DNA from: Synergistaceae bacterium | GTDB lineage: Bacteria > Synergistota > Synergistia > Synergistales > Acetomicrobiaceae | Assembly: GCA_012518015.1 (NCBI GenBank) | Contig: JAAYTM010000061.1 | Span: forward strand, 1 to 46,549 | Direction of reading: 5' to 3' | Length of the DNA stretch: 46,549 bases | Shown here: positions 1 through 10,139 of the stretch, in pieces | How positions within the stretch are numbered: the stretch's first letter is position 1 | Layout of the letters: every line of letters begins with the position of its first letter | Notes under the pieces: model-generated | Database searches by the model: none | What the model saw: only the letters and a program-made list of their open reading frames with translations | What the model was told of the DNA's origin: nothing | Program-made: the position numbers and the translations under genes

Positions 1-101
1 CTTGAGGCCTTTTCTAAGTTGTTCGTGGGAACTCCCGCCGATTTTAAGACCTTGATCGCATCTTTTTGAACTCTACCCGTCGGTAGGGCTATTTTAATCA
101 T
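1..101 (-). CDS. hisG: ATP phosphoribosyltransferase HisG, N-terminal fragment (runs off the window)
   Basis: Reverse complement from 101 reads MIKIALPTGRVQKDAIKVLKSAGVPTNNLEKAS..; HisG-like N-terminus; its ATG overlaps the end of the hisZ-like gene. Confidence 0.75.
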   Translation of the reverse strand, partial: MIKIALPTGRVQKDAIKVLKSAGVPTNNLEKAS

Positions 102-1350
102 AAATATCTCCTCCAAGAAAGTCGTCCAGAAAGGTCTCGTCTCCTGAAACTAAGTCGGTAATGCTTTTTTTGTTTAAGTTCAACAGCAGATTGCAACCCC
201 TTTTCCTGGCCAGCTCCGACACCTCTGGAGCCCTTTCGCGCCACAGGATCTCCACGCAATAGCCCAAAGATGTGATCTCCTTAGCACATGCTAAAACCGA
301 AGCCGGTTGGCTTCCCTGCGCCCAAAGAAGTATTTTTTGTGCCTCGGTAGTAGGCTTGGTCGTGTTTAAGGCAAGCACTTCTAAGTCCAGCGCGAAGCCA
401 ACAGCTTGGCCCAACATGCCGTGGCGTTCAAGCAGCGTGTCATATCTTCCTCCTCCCCCTATAGGGATGCCTGTATCTTCAAAGTAAACGTCGAATATGG
501 GACCGCTGTAATAATCAAGTTCTCTTACGAGCGAAAGGTCAATGACTATACAGTCCCCGTAACCCATTTTGACAAGTTCCGCGTATATGGATTTGAGCGG
601 TTCTATCGCTTCCTCGACGCCCTTTAAGAGCCGGGAGGCCCTATAAAGTATTTCGGCGTTTCCTTTAAGCCAGGGCAATTCCTCGAAAAAAATCGATAGA
701 GGAGAAGGGGGAAGATCTCGGGCTATCCTTGCGTATTCGTCCATCTTTCCTTCTTCCAGGCAGCCAAGCAATGACATGGCGTAAGCGCGAGGCAAATATT
801 TGATCGCTCGCTGTATTAAAGAAACATCTCCTAGGGCGATCCCTATCTTAGGGCAGTTGAGCTTGTTGAGGTAGGCCAGCAATAAACCTATGAGTTCGAC
901 GTCTGCTCCTTCTCCTTCCCACCCTATCAGTTCGGCTCCCATTTGAAGTCTTTCCATGTTTTTGTCAGGGGATTTGGGCCTTCGATATATTCGTTCCGTG
1001 TAGCACAACCGCAAGGGCCTTTCGTGAGCCTCAAAATGAGAGGCACAATAATCTACCACGCCTAAGGTGATATCGGCCCTGAGGGCACAGGGTTCTCCGT
1101 GAAAGGAGTTTGTGACGACTAATCTGTTTTGCAAGTTCGCGTTTACCTTAGCTGTTATGGCCTCGAGCAGCTGTAGTCCTGCGGGCCAAAAAGGCTTGTA
1201 TCCGTAGGGTATGAAAGTATCCATGAAGTCCTTCCTTAAATCTTCCGCAACCATGGCTACGTCGCCTCCTACGTTTCTGCATCCCCGCGGAGTTAGCTTC
1301 ACTTGAAATCCCCACCTTGTGCTGTATTTTTGCAGCAAATGACACTGCAA
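94..1350 (-). CDS. hisZ: ATP phosphoribosyltransferase regulatory subunit HisZ (class II HisRS-like)
   Basis: HisRS-like motifs (TPRG, GRYDTLL, LVRELDYYSGPIFDVYF); directly upstream of hisG on the same strand. Confidence 0.8.
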   Translation of the reverse strand: MQCHLLQKYSTRWGFQVKLTPRGCRNVGGDVAMVAEDLRKDFMDTFIPYGYKPFWPAGLQLLEAITAKVNANLQNRLVVTNSFHGEPCALRADITLGVVDYCASHFEAHERPLRLCYTERIYRRPKSPDKNMERLQMGAELIGWEGEGADVELIGLLLAYLNKLNCPKIGIALGDVSLIQRAIKYLPRAYAMSLLGCLEEGKMDEYARIARDLPPSPLSIFFEELPWLKGNAEILYRASRLLKGVEEAIEPLKSIYAELVKMGYGDCIVIDLSLVRELDYYSGPIFDVYFEDTGIPIGGGGRYDTLLERHGMLGQAVGFALDLEVLALNTTKPTTEAQKILLWAQGSQPASVLACAKEITSLGYCVEILWRERAPEVSELARKRGCNLLLNLNKKSITDLVSGDETFLDDFLGGDIYD

Positions 1351-1568
1351 ATTAACATTTTAATATGATATTCAAACGAGGAATTGCCTGACGGCAATGA
1401 TATCACGGGTTTGATCTTATGTAAAGGGGTTAAAGTTCGAAGAAAGTCGACTTTGTGGGAAGACTTTGCTATTATTTAAAAAAGTAATAGGGCGTAAAAG
1501 TTGGGTAAGGCTTGAAAAATAGACTCCGGTCAGCTGCTTTTTGTAGATTTTAAAACAGGAGGATTTTT

Positions 1569-2909
1569 ATGTCTAAGACCTCAAAGATCAAAAGATACAG
1601 ATGTGCCGATTGCGGCGCTATAAGCCTCACCTGGAGCGGCAGATGTACGGCCTGCGGCGCTTGGGGAACGCTTTTTGAAGAAGTTGAAGTCCACCAAGGG
1701 GGTCCTAGATCTGGTTTTCGCGCAAAAAAACTTAGCCTAAAAGAAGTCAGGGAAGTCCTTCGTATTTCGTCCAAGAACAGTGAGCTGGACAGGGTCTTGG
1801 GGGGAGGATGGGTTGAGGGTAGCGTAGTGCTTCTTAGCGGTGAACCCGGGGTCGGTAAATCTACATTGCTGCTTCAAAGTGCCATAGCAATTGCCTCTGA
1901 AGGGAAAAAGGTCCTTTACGTTTCGGGAGAGGAGTCTCCTTCGCAAGTTGCTTCGAGAGCCAAGCGACTGGGAGCAAAAGACGAATCTTTGTTTTTGCTT
2001 TGCACCGATGATATCGATGAGGCCTTAGATGCTGCAGGAGACGTGGAGTTTTTGTTCGTGGACAGCATACAAACCATGAGGGACAAAAATGAAAACGGCT
2101 GGCCCGGAAGTCCCTTGCAGGTTAGAGTCACGGCTCAAAAGTGCATTGAATTGGCTAAAACTAGGGACGTACCGGTTGTGATGGTGGGCCACATTACCAA
2201 AAGCGGCCAGATAGCCGGGCCCAAGCTTTTAGAGCACATGGTGGACGTCGTATTGTTTTTTGAGGGCGATAAAACTTCGCGCTACAGGATTCTCAGGCCT
2301 GAAAAGAACAGGTTTGCAAGCTCCGACGAGATTGGAATATTTGAGATGACGGATGGCGGTTTGGTGCCCGTCTTCGACCCTAGCAAGATGTTTTGGAGTG
2401 AAACTCCCATTGCTGAGGCCGGCGTCGCGATGGGGATGGTACTTGAAGGATCGAGGCCTTTGGTGGCAGAATTTCAAGCCCTGGCCTGCTCAACGCCATT
2501 TATGTATCCTAAACGCACATCTCGAGGCATAGACGTCAACAAATTACACCTTCTTTTGGCTGTGCTGGAAAAAAGAGCGGGGCTTAGCGCGAGAAATTTT
2601 GACGTCTACGTCAACGTCGTGGGAGGCCTTACGACGAAAGATCCAGGGGTTGATTTGGCCCTTTCTATGGCCATAGCTTCATCGATCATAGATCGCCCGA
2701 TACCTCCGGATGTATGTTTCATAGGCGAGGTGGGATTGGCTGGTGAAGTAAGACCAGTGGCACGGTCTTCTCTGAGGATGAGGGAAGCCGAGAGAATGGG
2801 CTTTAAAAAAATTGTCATGAGCAGGTATGAAAGAGTAGGAAAAAGCGGCAGTATAAGGCAAACAGGCGTTGAAAGCCTGAAAGAGGCGGTGAGGATGATG
2901 TTTCCATGA
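1569..2909 (+). CDS. radA: DNA repair protein RadA/Sms
   Basis: N-terminal zinc finger CADCGAISLTWSGRCTACGAWGT, Walker A GEPGVGKST, RadA KNRF motif, Lon-like C-terminus. Confidence 0.95.
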   Translation: MSKTSKIKRYRCADCGAISLTWSGRCTACGAWGTLFEEVEVHQGGPRSGFRAKKLSLKEVREVLRISSKNSELDRVLGGGWVEGSVVLLSGEPGVGKSTLLLQSAIAIASEGKKVLYVSGEESPSQVASRAKRLGAKDESLFLLCTDDIDEALDAAGDVEFLFVDSIQTMRDKNENGWPGSPLQVRVTAQKCIELAKTRDVPVVMVGHITKSGQIAGPKLLEHMVDVVLFFEGDKTSRYRILRPEKNRFASSDEIGIFEMTDGGLVPVFDPSKMFWSETPIAEAGVAMGMVLEGSRPLVAEFQALACSTPFMYPKRTSRGIDVNKLHLLLAVLEKRAGLSARNFDVYVNVVGGLTTKDPGVDLALSMAIASSIIDRPIPPDVCFIGEVGLAGEVRPVARSSLRMREAERMGFKKIVMSRYERVGKSGSIRQTGVESLKEAVRMMFP

Positions 2910-4231
2910 AACGCTTATTGTGTTTGCTTTTGTTGGTCGTCGCGTTACTTGCTTGTCAAGCCGGGGCTGCCGAAAAAAGCGCTTTGGTGATGGTTGTGCC
3001 CTTGGATGGTACCGTTGGGACCGTAATGGAGACCTACGTTATAGACGTGTTAAATCGCGCTGCAGAGGAGGCTTATCTGGTTGTCTTTGAACTTGATACT
3101 CCGGGAGGACTCGTTACGTCAATGACGGAGATAACCAAGCAAATAACGCAGGCTCGGGTTCCGGTGGTCCTGTGGGTTTACCCCAGCGGTGCCAGGGCTG
3201 CTTCTGCCGGTGCTTTTTTGGTAATGTCCGCTCACGTTGCTGCCATGGCGCCGGGTACCCGCATGGGAGCTGCTCACCCCGTGCTTGCCTCAGGTGGTGA
3301 TGTTGATGATACGATGGGAGAAAAAATAACTAACGACCTTGCAGCGCAGATGCGCTCCCTTGCGAGTGCCAGGGGAAGAAACACCCATGTTGCTGAAAAG
3401 ATGGTTACGGAAAGCCTTTCTTTGACGGCTGAGGAGGCGCTGAAAGCAGGCGTCATAGACTGCGTCGCAGCAGATCTAGAAAGCTTGATGGCCGCGATTG
3501 ACGGGCGCACCGTAAACCTGGCAACAGGAGACGTTACTTTGGACTTGTCCAATTACAAGGTGTTTTACGAGGAAATGCCGGCACGCTTAAGAGCTCTGGA
3601 GTTCATCTCTCGTCCTGATGTAGCTTACCTGCTTTTGGTCCTGGGTATATACGCCATAATATTTGAGGTTCTTTCGCCCGGCGGGTTTGTAATGGGTGCG
3701 GCCGGAGCGATCATGGTGTTGCTGGGGGCTTATGGCTTGAGGATGCTGCCCTTAAACTGGGCCGGGGTCATCTTGCTCGTCGCGGGAATCATCGTCATGG
3801 TGCTTGATCTGTTTATAGGCGGCATAGGAATTTTAAGTGCCTTCGGAGCTGTGGCTCTTATCGTGGGTAGCCTCATAATATATAGGGCGCCGGGGGGTGA
3901 GCTCTTGAGGTTTTCTATGACGTTTTTGGCGGGTGCAATCATAGTTTTGTCCCTTTTCTTTGCCGTGGCAGCTTGGGCAGTTTTAAGGGCCATGAAGCGT
4001 AAGGTGGCTTCTGGCCGGGAAGAACTTGTGGGAATGACGGGTAAGGTCGTTCAGGATTTAAACCCAGAGGGCACGGTCTTTTGTCGCGGAGAATATTGGA
4101 AGGCCAAAAGCACCGACGGCAGCCTTATAGGCAAGGACGAATGGGTAGTGGTTGAATCCGTCGACGGCTTTGTATTGAAAGTCAAAAGGAATGACGGAGG
4201 GAGGAACGAAGATGTTAGACGCAATATTTGA
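2906..4231 (+). CDS. NfeD family protein, long form with ClpP-like serine protease domain
   Basis: Signal peptide, LDTPGGLVTSMTEI and SAGAFLVMSAHVAAMAPGTRMGAAHPV protease motifs, multiple TM segments, C-terminal OB-like domain; followed by a slipin. Confidence 0.88.
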   Translation: MKRLLCLLLLVVALLACQAGAAEKSALVMVVPLDGTVGTVMETYVIDVLNRAAEEAYLVVFELDTPGGLVTSMTEITKQITQARVPVVLWVYPSGARAASAGAFLVMSAHVAAMAPGTRMGAAHPVLASGGDVDDTMGEKITNDLAAQMRSLASARGRNTHVAEKMVTESLSLTAEEALKAGVIDCVAADLESLMAAIDGRTVNLATGDVTLDLSNYKVFYEEMPARLRALEFISRPDVAYLLLVLGIYAIIFEVLSPGGFVMGAAGAIMVLLGAYGLRMLPLNWAGVILLVAGIIVMVLDLFIGGIGILSAFGAVALIVGSLIIYRAPGGELLRFSMTFLAGAIIVLSLFFAVAAWAVLRAMKRKVASGREELVGMTGKVVQDLNPEGTVFCRGEYWKAKSTDGSLIGKDEWVVVESVDGFVLKVKRNDGGRNEDVRRNI

Positions 4232-5021
4232 GGCGATATTCAGCCTGGGAGGTTATCTGGGCGCGGTAATCATAATTATCTTAATCCTTACTTCGGCGAT
4301 TAAGATAATCCCGGAATATCAGAGAGGTGTCGTCTTCAGGCTGGGAAGGGTTATGGATCCCAAAGGACCTGGGATCATAGTCATAATTCCGATAGTCGAT
4401 AAATTGGTGAGGGTTGACCTTCGCGTGTTTACCATAGATGTCCCGGTGCAGGAAGTTATAACGAGGGATAACGTTCCCATAAGGGTGAACGCAGTCGTAT
4501 ATTTCCGAGTAATGGATCCGATCAAGTCCGTTGTGGCCGTCGAAAACTACATCATGGCCACCAGTTTGCTGTCTCAGACAACTTTGAGGTCCGTGGTTGG
4601 GGGATCCGAGTTGGATGAAGTTTTGTCTGAAAGGGAGAGGATCAACGTAGAGCTTCAGCGAATCATAGACGAGAGGACCGATCCCTGGGGCATCAAGGTG
4701 TCCGCCGTCGAGGTAAAAGAGCTTGAATTGCCCGATAACATGAAACGCGCTCTGGCCAAACAGGCCGAGGCCGAGCGAGAACGCAGGGCCAAGATAATAA
4801 ACGCAGAAGGCGAATTTCAGGCCGCGGAAACGTTGTCACAGGCAGCGAAGTTGATGGAAGTTTCTCCAATTACTTTACAGTTGCGCTATTTGCAAACTTT
4901 AAAGGAAATGTCGAGCGAAAGAAATGCTACTATAATAGTTCCCTTCCCTGTTGAATTTTTGAATGCCTTTTCCAAGGGAGGCGCAAAAGAAAGTAAAAAC
5001 AAGGATGAGCGTGAAGTTTAA
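4212..5021 (+). CDS. Slipin / stomatin-like SPFH domain protein
   Basis: SPFH/stomatin sequence (IIPEYQRGVVFRLGR, DLRVFTIDVPVQEVITRDNVPIRVNAVVYFRV); start moved to ATG 4212 after GGAGGGAGGAACGAAG; overlaps nfeD. Confidence 0.9.
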   Translation: MLDAIFEAIFSLGGYLGAVIIIILILTSAIKIIPEYQRGVVFRLGRVMDPKGPGIIVIIPIVDKLVRVDLRVFTIDVPVQEVITRDNVPIRVNAVVYFRVMDPIKSVVAVENYIMATSLLSQTTLRSVVGGSELDEVLSERERINVELQRIIDERTDPWGIKVSAVEVKELELPDNMKRALAKQAEAERERRAKIINAEGEFQAAETLSQAAKLMEVSPITLQLRYLQTLKEMSSERNATIIVPFPVEFLNAFSKGGAKESKNKDEREV

Positions 5022-5087
5022 GTATCCTGAAATTTGAGATCTTGATGTATAATTGTGCTCAGTTTCGCGTTAGAGGAGGTCGAAGAT

Positions 5088-7562
5088 ATGCCTTACGATT
5101 TTGCTGCTATCGAAGCTAAATGGCAAGAAAAGTGGGAAAGTGAGGGTACCTTTTACGTTAACCCCGATGAGAGTAAGCCTAAATTTTATTGTTTAGAGAT
5201 GTTTCCGTACCCAAGCGGGGCTTTGCATATGGGTCATTTGAGAAACTATTCCATCGGTGATCTGATGGCCAGGTTCTTGACGATGCGAGGATACAACGTC
5301 CTTCATCCTATGGGATTTGACGCCTTTGGCCTTCCTGCGGAAAACGCTGCCATTAAGTATGGAGTGCATCCCTACGAATGGACGTGGAACAACATCGAGA
5401 AGATGACGGAGCAATTGAAGAACATGGGATGCAGCTACGATTGGAGGAGGCGAATAACTACTTGTCACCCCAGTTACTACCGTTGGAATCAGTGGTTTTT
5501 CCTGAAACTTTACGAGAAAGGATTGGCTTACAGGGCAGAATCTCCAATCAATTGGTGTCCCAGCTGTCGGACCGTGCTTGCTAACGAGCAGGTCATTGAG
5601 GGCGGTCACTGCTGGAGATGTGGGAGCGAGGTAACCAAAAGAAAGCTTGAGCAATGGTTTTTTGCCACGACGAAATATGCCCAGGAGCTGTTGGATAGCT
5701 TAGACGACCTTCCGGGGTGGCCGGAAAATGTCAAGATAATGCAAAGAAATTGGATAGGGCGCTCCGAGGGCGTGAGGCTTAAATTTGAAGTCCCCGAGCT
5801 AGAAGAAACGCTCGAGACATTCACCACCAGGGTAGATACCATATTTGGAGTGACCTATATCGCCCTTTCTCCGGAGCATCCTTTGGTGTCAAAGATCATG
5901 GCCTTGAGCCCCCACGAGGATGCTGTAGGATCCTTTGTCCAAAGGGTCACAAACACGAACGTCACATCTGCGCGCTTGCAAGAGACGGAGAAGGAAGGCG
6001 TTTTTACCGGGTTTTACGCGATAAACCCCGCTAACGGAAAATCTGTTCCCCTTTGGATAGCTAATTATGTTCTCATGGAGTACGGCACGGGGGCGGTGAT
6101 GGGAGTTCCTGCGCATGATCAGAGGGATTTCGAGTTTGCTCAAAAGTATGGCATCCCCATAATATGGGTTGTGCGACCGGTTGACGGGGATATTGAAGAT
6201 ATGACGCGTGCCTTTGAGGAAGAAGGCTTGTCTTGCAATTCAGGACAGTTCGACGGTCTCACGACCAGCGAAGCCCTAGAAGCGATGGCCAACTGGGCCG
6301 AGGAAAATGGCTTTGGCAAAAAGGAAGTCCAGTACAGGCTTCGCGATTGGCTGGTGTCTCGTCAGCGTTATTGGGGAACGCCCATTCCGGTCGTTTACTG
6401 TGATCGCTGCGGCATCGTGGCCATTCCTGAAGAAGACCTTCCCGTCATCCTTCCAACGGATGTCGAAATGCCCAAGGAGGGCAGCAGTCCCTTGCCCCAT
6501 TTGGAGGAATGGATCAATACGACATGTCCCAAGTGCGGTGGGCCTGCCAGGAGGGAGAGCGATACCCTTGATACTTTCGTATGTTCGTCTTGGTATTTCT
6601 TGAGATTTTGTTCTCCTTGGTGCGACGATAAACCCTTTGATGACGAGGTGCACTATTGGATGCCCGTAGATCAGTACATAGGAGGCATTGAGCATGCCTG
6701 CCTGCACTTAATATACTCGCGCTTTTTTACCAAGGTTTTGGCAGACATGGGATTGGTTAGCTTCAGGGAGCCATTTATCAACCTGCTCACGCAGGGCATG
6801 GTGATAAAAGATGGTGCAAAGATGTCAAAGTCCAGGGGAAATGTTGTCGACCCGGATGATATAATCAAGCGCTATGGAGCCGATACGGCACGGCTTTTTA
6901 TACTTTTTGCCTCTCCACCGGACAAGGACTTGGAGTGGTCCGATCGGGGCGTTGAAGGTGCACATAGGTTCTTGTCGAGACTATGGCGTTACATGGAGGA
7001 AAACATTGAAAGCTTAAACAATGCCGATCCCACGCCCATTGCCATGGATTCATTGGTTGAGCCCGATAAGAGAAACTTAAAACGAAGGATTCATAAGACA
7101 ATAGAACTTGTGACCAGGGATATAGAAGTAGAAAGGCAGTTTAACACGGCAGTTGCCAGGTTTATGGAGCTATTCAATGAGATGAACTCCTACGAGCCTA
7201 AGGACGAGACTGATTGGTCCCTCTTGCGCGAGGCTGCGGAAACTCTGGTGGTATGTCTTTCTCCCTTCGTGCCCCACATTTGCGAGGAGCTTTGGGATAT
7301 GTTGGGACATAAAGGTATGGTCGCAAAGCAGTCATGGCCCGAGGTTGATCCGGAAGCCTTAAAGGAAGACGAGATCACCATAGTTGTACAGATAAATGGA
7401 AAGGTTCGCGAAAGGCTCGTCCTTCCTGCCGGGTTGTCCGAGGATGAGATGGTGAGAAGGGTATTTGAGGATCCGAAGGTTCAAAGGAGGATAGAGGGGC
7501 TGGATGTGGTAAAGACCATAGTGGTACCCGACAAGTTGATAAATCTGGTGGTGAAGCGTTAG
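5088..7562 (+). CDS. leuS: Leucyl-tRNA synthetase
   Basis: FPYPSGALHMGHLRNY (HIGH region) and KMSKSRGNVVDPD (KMSKS); start adjusted to ATG 5088 after GAGGAGG. Confidence 0.97.
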   Translation: MPYDFAAIEAKWQEKWESEGTFYVNPDESKPKFYCLEMFPYPSGALHMGHLRNYSIGDLMARFLTMRGYNVLHPMGFDAFGLPAENAAIKYGVHPYEWTWNNIEKMTEQLKNMGCSYDWRRRITTCHPSYYRWNQWFFLKLYEKGLAYRAESPINWCPSCRTVLANEQVIEGGHCWRCGSEVTKRKLEQWFFATTKYAQELLDSLDDLPGWPENVKIMQRNWIGRSEGVRLKFEVPELEETLETFTTRVDTIFGVTYIALSPEHPLVSKIMALSPHEDAVGSFVQRVTNTNVTSARLQETEKEGVFTGFYAINPANGKSVPLWIANYVLMEYGTGAVMGVPAHDQRDFEFAQKYGIPIIWVVRPVDGDIEDMTRAFEEEGLSCNSGQFDGLTTSEALEAMANWAEENGFGKKEVQYRLRDWLVSRQRYWGTPIPVVYCDRCGIVAIPEEDLPVILPTDVEMPKEGSSPLPHLEEWINTTCPKCGGPARRESDTLDTFVCSSWYFLRFCSPWCDDKPFDDEVHYWMPVDQYIGGIEHACLHLIYSRFFTKVLADMGLVSFREPFINLLTQGMVIKDGAKMSKSRGNVVDPDDIIKRYGADTARLFILFASPPDKDLEWSDRGVEGAHRFLSRLWRYMEENIESLNNADPTPIAMDSLVEPDKRNLKRRIHKTIELVTRDIEVERQFNTAVARFMELFNEMNSYEPKDETDWSLLREAAETLVVCLSPFVPHICEELWDMLGHKGMVAKQSWPEVDPEALKEDEITIVVQINGKVRERLVLPAGLSEDEMVRRVFEDPKVQRRIEGLDVVKTIVVPDKLINLVVKR

Positions 7563-8497
7563 TGCCTCATTTTGTTGCGGTGGAATTGGGCTCGCCTCAC
7601 CAACGAAGTGTAGTAACGCACGTCCTGGAGAAGATAAAGGCCCATGGTTACGAACTGGCGGGCAAGCTTGACGGATCGATGACATGGGATGAGCTTCTTG
7701 CCATGACTTCGACGCGGGGCCTTTTTATGGACCGGTTGGCTTATCTTGTTGACGATGCCGAGGCCTTAGGGCCATTCCCAAGCAAGTTCGAGGGCTGGCT
7801 TGAAGGAAAGGGCGCCTTAAATGTGGTTTTGCTTGTATATGGGAACAGGTGCAACGCCTTTCCAAAGAAAATGATGGAGAAGGTGACATTAATCCCGTCC
7901 AGGAAGCCGCCTCACCGCAAAAAAGATCGCATCAAGCATATCATGGATATGGCGGCGGAAAAAGGCATGACTATGACACAGGAAGCAGCCATTTTGCTCG
8001 ATGAATGGATCGAAGATCCTGAAGAGATGGCCACTGAGATCGAAAAGCTTCTCTTGGCTGAGAGTAAGACCGTAACTTTGGATCTCGTAAAGGAATTGTC
8101 AAAGGATGAAGGATCGCGCGCGCTGTTTCGTCTCTTGGATGACCTGTGTTTTAAAGACGAAAAAGCTGTGATACTTGCCCTAAAGCAAGTACAAAAAGGT
8201 GCGGAACTTCTGATGGTCATTGCAGCCATCTACAACAGGCTTCGATTGGCTTCTTTCTTGGCTTCCTTCGGAGAAAAATCCTTGGATGCTTTGGGTGCGA
8301 GGTTTTACCAAAGCAAGATGGCTCGGGTTGCGGCGAAACTTTACGATAAAAAAACTCTTTGGAAGGCTGTTGCATCCTTGGCATTGCTGTCGGGAGCGGA
8401 AAAAATGGGGATGGGAAGAGGCTGGTTGGGCCTGGAGTTGATCCTTTTGGAGATGATCCGGACCCAACCTCCTTTTTCCCATCAGTCGTTTTCCTGA
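7562..8497 (+). CDS. holA: DNA polymerase III delta subunit-like protein
   Basis: HolA-like layout (KKLTLIPSRKPPHRKK, LDEWIEDPEEMATEIEKLLL, C-terminal helical clamp-loader region); directly follows leuS. Confidence 0.7.
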   Translation: MPHFVAVELGSPHQRSVVTHVLEKIKAHGYELAGKLDGSMTWDELLAMTSTRGLFMDRLAYLVDDAEALGPFPSKFEGWLEGKGALNVVLLVYGNRCNAFPKKMMEKVTLIPSRKPPHRKKDRIKHIMDMAAEKGMTMTQEAAILLDEWIEDPEEMATEIEKLLLAESKTVTLDLVKELSKDEGSRALFRLLDDLCFKDEKAVILALKQVQKGAELLMVIAAIYNRLRLASFLASFGEKSLDALGARFYQSKMARVAAKLYDKKTLWKAVASLALLSGAEKMGMGRGWLGLELILLEMIRTQPPFSHQSFS

Positions 8498-8784
8498 GTG
8501 GGGGGTTTTATCTCGGGTGTTTCCTTGAGGTTGGCAATCAATCTGGCAAGCCTGGCTTTGCGTCGAGCAGCTGTGTTTTTGTGTATGACTCCCTTAATGA
8601 CTGCTTTATCGATGACGGATTGAGCCTCGTTGAAAAGCTGGACTGCCAGGTCTAAATTTTTCTCCTCGACTGCCGCAGCGACTTTCTTCACGGCAGTTTT
8701 GGTCCTTGTCTTCCAGGCGCGATTATACATCCTGTCTCTTTCTCCAACGCGTATCCTTTTGGTTGCCGACTTTGTATTGGGCAT
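8482..8784 (-). CDS. rpsT: 30S ribosomal protein S20
   Basis: MPNTKSATKRIRVGERDRMYNRAWKTRTKTAVKKV..; GVIHKNTAARRKARLA. Confidence 0.95.
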   Translation of the reverse strand: MPNTKSATKRIRVGERDRMYNRAWKTRTKTAVKKVAAAVEEKNLDLAVQLFNEAQSVIDKAVIKGVIHKNTAARRKARLARLIANLKETPEIKPPTQEND

Positions 8785-8828
8785 CTTTTGTTATTCACCT
8801 CCCCGTCGATCCTATTCAAGCGCTGCTC

Positions 8829-8858
8829 ATTCTACCATGGTTTTATGTCTCAAGGCAA
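8829..8858 (-). promoter_or_regulatory. Putative sigma70-type promoter for rpsT
   Basis: Minus strand TTGCCT - 18 nt - TAGAAT upstream of rpsT. Confidence 0.45.
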
Positions 8859-8935
8859 CATTTTTGCCCTTGACGATATATTTTAATCTAAGGCGCGTTT
8901 TTCTAAAAAGTGTGTGCAAGCTTGGGGGTTGAAGC

Positions 8936-9868
8936 ATGATTCATATTGGTGATGATGAAAGAGGGTCCAAGGTGTTGGACTTCATAAGAAACTTGACGTC
9001 CGCCTGCTTCGTGATTGCTGCCGCAGCAGGAATTTATTTGAGCATAAGGGGATATCCGTGGGGTCAATTGATAAGCGCCGTAGGGGTATCGGGTGGCGTT
9101 GGAATATTTACGAACATATTGGCGGTCAAGATGCTTTTTCGTCCAATGTATATCCCCTTAATTGGCATAGCTGTCCCGGGAAGCGGCGTCATAGCAAAAA
9201 ACAGGGAACGCATACTCAACACCTTTGCCGACGAGCTGAGAAACAGGCTCCTCACGCCCGAAGCTTTAAGGCAAGCCGTGAGCGACGAGACCCTATTTCA
9301 GTCGGTAAGTCCAGTACTTCAAAGAGAGGTAATGCGGCTTTATTTGAGAAAAGACAACCTGAGGGCGTTGCTTAAGGTTCTTGAAGAACCTCTGACCGAT
9401 TTCTTTGACAGCCCTGGATTTGAGCAAATGGTAAGAGAAAGGTTGATCGAGGTTGAGCAATCCCACTTTATACTTTCCTTAGCCTCCAAGGTAGGCTTGT
9501 TTCGAGTGGAGAATTTGACGCGATGGATAGTTTCTCTCGTCAAGGACAGATGGAGGTATTTTTTGCAGGGAGAAGAGGGGCTAAAAGAAATTCAAAGACA
9601 AGTAGCTGCCATGCTTTCTAAGATATCATGGGAAGAAGAAGAAGTGTTAAATATTTTTAGGGAAACCTTTGAAAGGATTATTCAAAAGGTGCTGACAAAG
9701 ATAGACCTTGGGGAATTAGCCAAAAGATCCTTAGGTGAGGTGGAAGAAGGAGACGTCGAACTTTACCTCGAGAAGTTGGCACACAGATATCTGTTTTGGA
9801 TCGAAATGTGGGGCGGCATAGTTGGTTCGCTGATAGGCTTATGCATGGGGATTTGGTTCGTCCTTTAA
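8936..9868 (+). CDS. DUF445 family membrane protein
   Basis: N-terminal TM, GGVGIFTNILAVKMLFRP and IPLIGIAVPGSGVIAKNRERI motifs typical of DUF445, C-terminal TM. Confidence 0.75.
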   Translation: MIHIGDDERGSKVLDFIRNLTSACFVIAAAAGIYLSIRGYPWGQLISAVGVSGGVGIFTNILAVKMLFRPMYIPLIGIAVPGSGVIAKNRERILNTFADELRNRLLTPEALRQAVSDETLFQSVSPVLQREVMRLYLRKDNLRALLKVLEEPLTDFFDSPGFEQMVRERLIEVEQSHFILSLASKVGLFRVENLTRWIVSLVKDRWRYFLQGEEGLKEIQRQVAAMLSKISWEEEEVLNIFRETFERIIQKVLTKIDLGELAKRSLGEVEEGDVELYLEKLAHRYLFWIEMWGGIVGSLIGLCMGIWFVL

Positions 9869-9996
9869 AACCTTTTTTCTTGGATCCCACGAAACAAGGT
9901 GTTGCTACCCGAACGCCGCTTATGATATAGTATCCTGGCTCCTTTATTGGTAAAGTTTCGTATAATTTCTTAGTGTCGAGATTGGAGGTGCTGTAC

Positions 9997-10134
9997 GTGC
10001 CCAAGAGGACCTTGCAACCACATGTCAGGCCTCGCAAGCGCAAAATGGGGTTTCTGGCTCGTTCCAGTTCTCCAAGTGGCCGACGCATTCTTCGCAACAG
10101 GAGGCGCAAAGGACGTCAAAGGTTGACAGTTTAA
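9997..10134 (+). CDS. rpmH: 50S ribosomal protein L34 (not in the supplied ORF track)
   Basis: GTG start; translates [45 protein letters not shown]; 45 aa; followed by rnpA. Confidence 0.92.
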   Translation: MPKRTLQPHVRPRKRKMGFLARSSSPSGRRILRNRRRKGRQRLTV

Positions 10135-10139
10135 GGGCG

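Noticed and set aside
272-627. Plus-strand ORFs of 71 and 73 aa inside hisZ
   Set aside because: Antisense to a clear coding gene, no recognisable protein; typical shadow ORFs. Most short opposite-strand ORFs in the track were rejected for the same reason.
1394-1409. Short hairpin ATTGCC-TGAC-GGCAAT between hisZ and radA as terminator or operator
   Set aside because: Only 6 bp, no T run, no supporting promoter geometry.
5193-5654. 153-aa minus-strand ORF inside leuS
   Set aside because: Long, but antisense to a strongly conserved gene; no recognisable domain and no credible start context.
9869-9996. oriC near rpmH
   Set aside because: No DnaA-box-like repeats and no dnaA nearby.
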